Assembly: GCA_028565635.1 (NCBI GenBank)
Contig: JAOXYB010046514.1
Span: forward strand, 1 to 12,267
Direction of reading: 5' to 3'
Origin: Phoronis ovalis
Taxonomy: Eukaryota > Phoronida > Phoronidae
DNA: 12,267 bases
Part shown: positions 1-6,500 of the stretch, piece by piece
Position numbering within the stretch: the first letter of the stretch is position 1
How the letters are laid out: each line of letters opens with the position of its first letter
The notes under the pieces: model-generated
Database searches by the model: none
Told to the model about the DNA's origin: nothing
What the model saw: the letters and a program-made list of their open reading frames with translations, nothing else
Translations under genes and position numbers: made by a program

Positions 1-144
1 AAGTAAGTGTTTTCGAACTTCGGCTGGTCTGAGATACGAGGCGGTCATGACCCTACGGACAAGCCATAGGCTGTCCACAGTAGGTTCATGCTTTCAGGAC
101 TAGAGCCTTGTCTGTTATAAAAAAATAATAATCTTGATGCAACC
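1..144. other. Unassigned left edge
   Basis: Slightly more GC-rich than what follows (for example ggctggtctgagatacgagg near 22). No ORF, RNA gene or repeat partner within the window was recognised. Confidence 0.4.
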
Positions 145-414
145 AAATTGCCAACAAAAACAAATCGGTTTTTATTTACTTACTTATAATTGAAATAGGT
201 TTAATAGTGGAGGAAAAATGGTATGCTGGGTGTTGGCTTATTAAAAGAAACGGAAAAACCTGTAAATCCCAAAAACTTCTATAAATAAGGTAGTTATTAC
301 CAGGACACATTTAAAATTATTTACGATTGAAACACATGGACTAACAGACGGAATTCTGATTGTAGGCAGGCCTATGTAGGTTACGTCATACTCCAGTATG
401 CATACACGTTATGC
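145..414. repeat. Diverged ~265-bp direct repeat, copy 1
   Basis: This copy matches 580-845 in the same orientation over its whole length, with substitutions and small gaps. Shared blocks include ttataattgaaataggttta, agttattac, gacggaattct, and the near-identical end gtaggttacgtcatactcca, followed by catacacgttatg. No coding capacity is visible. Confidence 0.85.
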
Positions 415-579
415 TTCGCTAATATGAAACAAGTGAAACCTCAAGGCGAGCTCTCAGATGCTTTATTGACTTCCCAACTGCTTATAGCACATAGTCACGT
501 GTTTATGTTCGTCTTTTAGTTAATGACATCGCATCTTTAGAATCATGACTTACGAACGCTGCTGTTTGTTAAATAATAA

Positions 580-845
580 AAATTGCCAGCATATTGGTTT
601 TATTTGTTAATTTATAATTGAAATAGGTTTAACAGTGGATAAAAAAGGTGTGCTTGGTGCTTGCTTAATAAAACAAACAACAAAACCCGTAGAACCCAAA
701 AAGTTTGATAAATAAGCTAGTTATTACAAGGAAACATGAGATTTTATTACCCTGTTACAATTGAAACGCATGGACTATCAGACGGAATTCTAATTGTAGG
801 TATATGTAGGTTACGTCATACTCCAGTATACGCATACACGTTATG
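580..845. repeat. Diverged ~265-bp direct repeat, copy 2
   Basis: Second copy of the repeat at 145-414, about 431-435 bases downstream. The similarity is strongest in the last 60 bases, where both carry ttacgtcatactccagtat. The 165-base spacer 415-579 is unique. The two may be ends of one element (long-terminal-repeat-like) or a plain tandem duplication. Confidence 0.85.
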
Positions 846-864
846 TAAGAGCTCGCTATTAAAA

Positions 865-1511
865 CTCTGAGTTAAATCATGTTGGAATGATTTGGGAATA
901 GCTCCTACCCACCGGCAGTGCCACCTACCAGACCTTCTAGTGTCTAAAGAAAAACTTAAGGAACTCATTTTTATTACCCACTTCTTTTACGTACGTTCCT
1001 CTTGTTCTGTTATCATACTCATATTTTTGTTATATAATAATTTTTTTGCTTGCTCCTGTCAAGAACCGAACCCAAGCCTTTCGCTATGTAGGTCAATGCA
1101 TTAGCGCTACGCCACGAAGACGAGTTGGAAGAACCTCGTCCAATTTATATAATTTTATTCAGCATATTTACTAAATTTAACCGTAACCTACCAAAACCCC
1201 TAGCCCTAAACCCATGATGCATGGCTTAGTGTGAAGCATATATCTAATCCCTAGACCCAGGGTGCATAGCTTTGACATCATCTGAAAATAAACCATCATG
1301 GCATTTGTAACCTACTGTTCCTGCCTTTAGCTATTCGGATAATATTAAAACTATCCATTAATACAGCTTTCTTTCGGTATGTATAACATGAAAATAACAT
1401 CTGGATATAATTTTGAAGAATATTTATTATAAGCAACATGCTTGTAAGGATCCTGGAATTATGAGAAGAGGTAGGAGCTATTCCCCAATCGTACCATCAT
1501 GTTACTCATAG
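865..1511. mobile_element. Element with imperfect terminal inverted repeats (MITE-like)
   Basis: The left end 879-909 and right end 1471-1501 are inverted copies sharing gggaatagctcctac and catg.tgg, with about four mismatches over 31 bases. Similarity continues outward with a gap (ctctgagt at 865 against ctatgagt), to about 1511. The ~560-base interior has no transposase; a minus-strand tRNA-like fragment lies inside it. The plus-strand open frame at 892-1104 is not supported as a gene. Confidence 0.55.
1040..1130 (-). repeat. tRNA-derived SINE-like fragment
   Basis: On the minus strand TGGCGTAGCGCTAA (1114-1101) resembles a pol III A box, and GGTTCGGTTC (1072-1063) a B box, with tRNA-like spacing. 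An A-rich stretch follows downstream (around 1050-1040). The T-stem no longer pairs and no clean anticodon arm forms, so this is a SINE head or decayed tRNA pseudogene rather than a functional tRNA. Confidence 0.45.
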
Positions 1512-1680
1512 ATTATTTTTTTATTTTACCAATGCTAGGAACCTTTCTGTTTAACCTCTTTCCCACTGGCCACTGTTTACTAAACGGTTGGGAATTGTTA
1601 ATGGTGGTGATTATAGTATAGTACATACAACCTGGTGTGTACTCAAGGTTCCATTGGTAAAGGGATGTGTCACAACTGTG

Positions 1681-1832
1681 GATCCAGTTTTTTGACAAAG
1701 CAGCAGAGAGGATACATTTTTTTTTATCAAATTACCAGAGAGGATCTGGTTTTGATAAAATTTGCGAAATTGATCTTGTTTTTTGAATAAGTAAGCTGAG
1801 TTGATCTGATTATTGACCAAAATATACCGGTT
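1681..1832. repeat. Degenerate ~30-bp minisatellite anchored on GAT(C)
   Basis: Five successive units begin at 1681, 1711, 1743, 1772 and 1803 (lengths 30, 32, 29, 31, ~30). Each starts gatc (gata in the second), followed by a T-rich run and then tga or atcaa before an A-rich half. Possible further decayed units start at 1889 and 1915. The minus-strand open frame across it (1611-1847) is probably incidental. Confidence 0.6.
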
Positions 1833-2633
1833 TTCCAATATGCACACTGAAATTTAGCAATAATGTTTTTTAGCAAAAAAGTAAATTTGATCATCCTTAA
1901 CCAAAAATAAATCCGATCATAAGTTGCACAGTTTTTGCTTTGACTGCCTTGGCAAAAAAAAACAGCTTAGACAAATATATTAATATAACAAGGAGATTTT
2001 TAAATAACGCACCATTTGTATCATTAAAACTTTATTGAGTCACCTAGTGTTTGCTGAGGGTATCCCCAAGCACATTTCCTTTTAACCATTGATACTGATA
2101 ACCTGACAGTGCTTAAAGGCTAACTAGTAAATGAAACATCCCAATATTACTTTAAATAATCACCATTCATATAACTTTTGGAAATAAAATGAAGCAATCT
2201 ATAATTTTTTTCCTGCAGACAGTGGATAGCAAATTAAAATCTTCAAGTTTTGATAGTAACAATCAAAAATAAACAGTAAAAGATATACAATCATAATCCA
2301 AAATTTTCACACAGGCTTACCTCATTCAAATATAATACAAGTACCGCCAGGGATAACAAAAAAAGGTCTTCCTAAAATGTCAGGCAAGACAAAGTATTTT
2401 GGATGAAATAGGATTCTGCACATATTTCAGGCTAATGGTAATCTGACAAACATCCAAACATCTATACATAAAATGTTAGTAATGTATTAATACATTGTTT
2501 AGTATTTTGAAATACATTCCAGGCTTATGATAACCCTACACTGCATGAGCCCAAAACATGTAAACAAAAAAACATTAATAATTATTGGTTCCAATAAAAA
2601 GATACAATTCATATAGAACTCAGAAAATAGTAG
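1833..2633. other. AT-rich stretch with no recognised feature
   Basis: No exon, RNA gene or inverted repeat was recognised here. The long minus-strand open frame 2499-2930 overlaps the dispersed repeat and has no family resemblance or splice support. Confidence 0.5.
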
Positions 2634-2886
2634 ACAAATTTCAACGAAACTTCGATCAAAATATTTGCTGAAGTAGAAAATTTCAAGTGAAAGAGCTGTG
2701 GCCATCTTGGATTCAAAATAGCTGCCATGTAAAAATATATACTTTAATTGATAACTTGGAAAGTACTGGACCAACTTCAACGAAACTTTGATTAAAATGT
2801 TTGCTGGGTTCTCAAGATGTAAATGTGTAAGTGGAAAATTTGTTGGCCATCTTGAATCCAAAATGGCTACCATGTCAATAACTTTG
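2634..2886. repeat. Two tandem copies of a dispersed GGCCATCTTG-type repeat
   Basis: Copy A (2634-2757) and copy B (2770-2886) are offset by 136 bases. Both run through caacgaaact..gat.aaaat.tttgctg, then ggccatcttg.at.caaaat.gct.ccatgt, and end near ataactt. The ggccatcttg...caaaatggct core is a short imperfect palindrome. I recall similar sequence dispersed in several animal genomes, but cannot confirm that here. Confidence 0.75.
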
Positions 2887-3354
2887 TGTTCGAAGCCATC
2901 GCCATGCGACACTGTATCAAGTTTATACATAATGCACAGGGGTTACTGTAAAATACTTAATTGGTGGAGCCAATGTATAGTGAATAAAACCAAACGCACA
3001 ATCTCTCATTGTTTAGATTAGAAAGACCTGTGGCAAATATACCTGAATTTAAATTCCAATTTTAAAAAAAATTGTAATCTCTAGAATTTATTGCTTTAGT
3101 CAGAAAGTACAACATTTTGACATTACAAATCACTCAAAATTAAAATGTCATGCCCCCCAAAAAAAGAAAAAATACTTGTTAATATGCCGGTACTTATATT
3201 CGTAGGTAGAGTCAACAAAGCCTCGTGCTATGGTGTACTTGGGCCATCTTGAAATACATACAGATAGTAGGTTAACAGAATTCTTCCATGCACTGGAATA
3301 TAACTAGATGTATATGTAAGACCAGTTCATAACTAAACTGCATCCCTTTTTTAG
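2887..3354 (+). promoter_or_regulatory. DAP3: Region upstream of first recognised mS29/DAP3 exon; possible 5' exon and promoter
   Basis: The acceptor at 3353-3354 implies at least one upstream exon. Phase-compatible mini-exons with an ATG exist at 3184-3201 before gtaggt and at 2797-2826 before gtaagt; both fit only the alternative acceptor at 3359. Neither is convincing. No TATA box or CpG-rich promoter stands out. Confidence 0.3.
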
Positions 3355-3533
3355 GTCAGCACAAGTTAGTAATTGGAGTGTGTCAACATTGTATGTCTAC
3401 AGCTGCAGAATCACAGAAACCATTGTATGCTGGCATTGGTAGTTTAGCACAACAGTTTAAAAAAGCAACTGAGGAGAAGGAGAAGGAGAAGGCAACAACT
3501 AGGTCTTTTTTTAGAACAAAAGAGGATATTCCG
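3355..3533 (+). CDS. DAP3: mS29/DAP3 first recognisable coding exon (N-terminal region)
   Basis: The acceptor follows a pyrimidine run (catcccttttttag), with donor gtaact. The frame reads QHKLVIGVCQHC before Met 3393, then a low-complexity stretch EEKEKEK and the family-like RTKEDIP. A second AG five bases downstream (3358-3359) would start the exon at 3360 in another phase. This exon could hold the end of a mitochondrial targeting peptide, with Met 3393 a less likely true start. Translation ends in phase 0. Confidence 0.85.
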
Positions 3534-6500
3534 GTAACTAAATATTTTTTATATTAATGTTTCATAATTATAGCTAGTCAAGTAGTGAGTTCAGACATAC
3601 AAAGTCACCTGCATTTGGCGGGACTGACACCCACTAAAATTTTGCAAATTTTCTTACTTATATTTACAAGTGACATCACAGAAACACTATTCTCCCGCAT
3701 GATTTTGCTCTGACCTAGACATCTTTTTTAATTAGTAGTGCTTTCCTGGAATTGGTACATGTGCTTTTTGTACCAGTTGTTCCAGGCATTCACGTTTATC
3801 TCAGCAGATAGCATATTTGTCATTACAATCATCATACCTGATATGTGTGTCAAGATATGTTGTATTTATTTTAGGCAAACCATTCCTTGAGACATGAAGG
3901 TCTTATTTATACAATACCAAAAGAAGATTCTGTGAGGTTGTTTTCTAATCGTGGTTTAGGAACTCCTTTATTTAATAGATTGGTAAGTCCAAAGTTGTTC
4001 ATTGCATTAGCTAGCAATTGGCAGAAGAGAAAAAAATATACTACTTACTTGATGGAGCCACCAGTCTAGAAACCAAGCTTTCCCAGGATGCAGCATTTTG
4101 TTAATTAACTGCGTGAGTGTACAGAGAATTGCCACATTGTTCATTCACAAAAACGGCATGCTGGGAATGTTTGGGTCTGCGACCAGAGGCTCCAACAAGT
4201 GCTTGTAAATAGTCTATTGGCTAAAAGCAATAAGTCTTAAATACTAAGCATGTGGATGTACATTAATACAAACATCACAATTTGTTGATAGGTAGCAGTA
4301 TGTATTACTGTTACTGCAGTGTATTGCCTATTTACTTGTCACTTATTCATTTGATTTGTAGGTAAAAACATTTTCAGAAACAGCATTAATGATACGGAGA
4401 CCTGCTCTGGAGATAATTGGTTACTTAAAAGCTGCTGATTACGACCTGCCCCCTGTAAAATATATACTTTGTATCCTTTAAAATATCATAAATGTATTAT
4501 TATACCAGTGACATCTATATTTCTAAGGGAGTTATTTCTTAAGCATGTTTGGACTAAGAAATTAAGGAAACAAAAATAAGAAATTTTAATTTGTCTTCAA
4601 ACATTTCAATGTCATCCTGATACCTTAATAATAGTGACATCTGGTGGAGACAGAAAAATTATTGTTCTGCTTTTAAATCAAAAATGTTGTAAGGAAGGGA
4701 AAGGGGGCTTGCATTCGGTGTCTCAATTATGGAAGTTTTCACACTCCGATAAAGATGGATGCCTTGTTGCAAAAGTTTTAAGGATGATTTAAAAAAATGT
4801 TAATGTAACTTGTTTGTTTCAATTACTGTTGAACTTCTCTGGAACAAAATGCATATGGTTTAAAATTACTTCTGAGCAATAAGAACTACACTATGTGTTA
4901 GCATCCTCGGCCTCGTAAGTATGTGAAAGTATTTTCAACTAATTGAAGCTTGATATGAAAAGAAGAAGTACAGTTTCATAATAATAATTGAGTTTTCGTA
5001 ATGCGTTTAGGGATATCAATTTGAAGCAGTATTTTTGGTCATATGTAGAGATCCAGTGAGCATTGTAAGCTACATATTTTGTGTATCAGTCTAATGATGT
5101 TAGAGTGGCGATATTTCTTACCAATGTTTAACAGATGGTAACTTTGGCTCTGGGAAGACTCTATCCCTGGCTCATGTGATGCACTACTGTTCAACAGAGA
5201 AGTGGATGATTGTCCATGCTCCATGGCGTGAGTATAATATTTGAAGAAATGTACAAGCGATGTGTGACGTGAATTATCTGATCAAGTTGACTTTATTGAA
5301 TATTAATACAAACTTACTTTGTTCCTCAATGTTCGCAGGGAACCAAAAATGTAAAAAAACAAGGGATGTATTTTCAAAAAATGATGCAGTTTAGATAGCT
5401 GGTAGAAGCATTTTAAGTGGTCATCCATGACTGCTTTGTAGTTGCTGCAATCTTTCTTGGCTTTCTCCGTCTTTGCTAATCATCTTCAGACTTCCTAACT
5501 CAAGTATATGATGGCAAGTAAAAGCCTTTATAATTTAATATTTCAAGTGGAATTTATACCACTTATGGTAGCAAGGGGCAATCAAATATCCAGATTCAGT
5601 GTCAGATTCTAAGTATATATATTTTCTATTGGAGGTTTTGGCAATTCCTGTGTAACAGTTAGCTATATAGTTCTATAAATTTCTTGAGTTTTCTATTTTG
5701 CTATCTTTAGCTGCATTTTGGACAAAGTATTTTAGAGAAATTGCCATGTCTACATCACATCCTGGAAGAATAGATTTACCAAGACAGGCAACATTGTGGT
5801 TAAAAGTATTCAAGCAACAAAATCTACCAATCCTAAAAGAATTAGATGTAAGTAAACCTTTTCCGACTCTTTCATTCTGTTTGCATGGAATTCTGGACGC
5901 TCAAAAATGTGGGTATCTTCTGCAAGTACTGTCGGGTCTGCATTCATTTACTGCAACACATACAGCTGTATGCTGTGAGCGTGAAATTAAATTGTGTTAT
6001 CATAGCAGCAATACACTATCTTACCTAGCTTACCAAAAATACCTGCTGGCTTTAACCATGTTTAGATGATACTACATAAACACAGCAGTATATTTTCTTT
6101 TCACCTTGCATGTCAGTTTTTTTGTAAGCTGACTGGTTACTCAGTTTGATTTGGTACATCAGTGTTTCTTGGAACATAAGGAGAAAATACTTCCAACTGG
6201 CTTTGTTCCACATAAGATTTTAATTGTATTTCATTTGTTTTCTTCTGTAGCCAAAAACATTTGGTCGATATGTTTGGAGTAAGAGAGAGGTCACGGAAGA
6301 AGGCTCATCCTGGTTAGACATTATTGACCATGTAGGTATACAATGATGAATATTTTAATATAAATTTTCTATCAGCAAAGCTACAGACAATTATAATTGG
6401 GAAAGTTGTCAGTAGGAATGAATTTCAATTGTGTAATGGTGGCAAATATGCAAAGTAATCAGTTTATGTAAAGCCAGAACTGTTTTACTATCATTTTTAA

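Noticed and set aside
892-1104. Plus-strand open frame of about 70 residues
   Set aside because: It lies in the inverted-repeat element and runs through the tRNA-like fragment on the other strand. No family resemblance.
1198-1214. cccctagccctaaaccc resembling degenerate telomeric repeats
   Set aside because: Only two or three imperfect units, in the interior of an element; not a telomeric array.
2499-2930. Minus-strand open frame of 143 residues, the longest in the window
   Set aside because: It crosses both copies of the dispersed repeat, has no recognisable domain and no splice or start context, and its length is possible by chance.
3301-3354. Mini-exon before gtaaga at 3316 as the mS29 start
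   Set aside because: It would leave an intron of only ~39 bases, too short for the intron sizes seen here.
5455-5500. Sequence on the minus strand vaguely like the retroelement's CTGATGA...GAAA end
   Set aside because: The core is changed (CTGAAGATGA, GAGAAA) and no stable helix II forms. Kept only as a weak resemblance.
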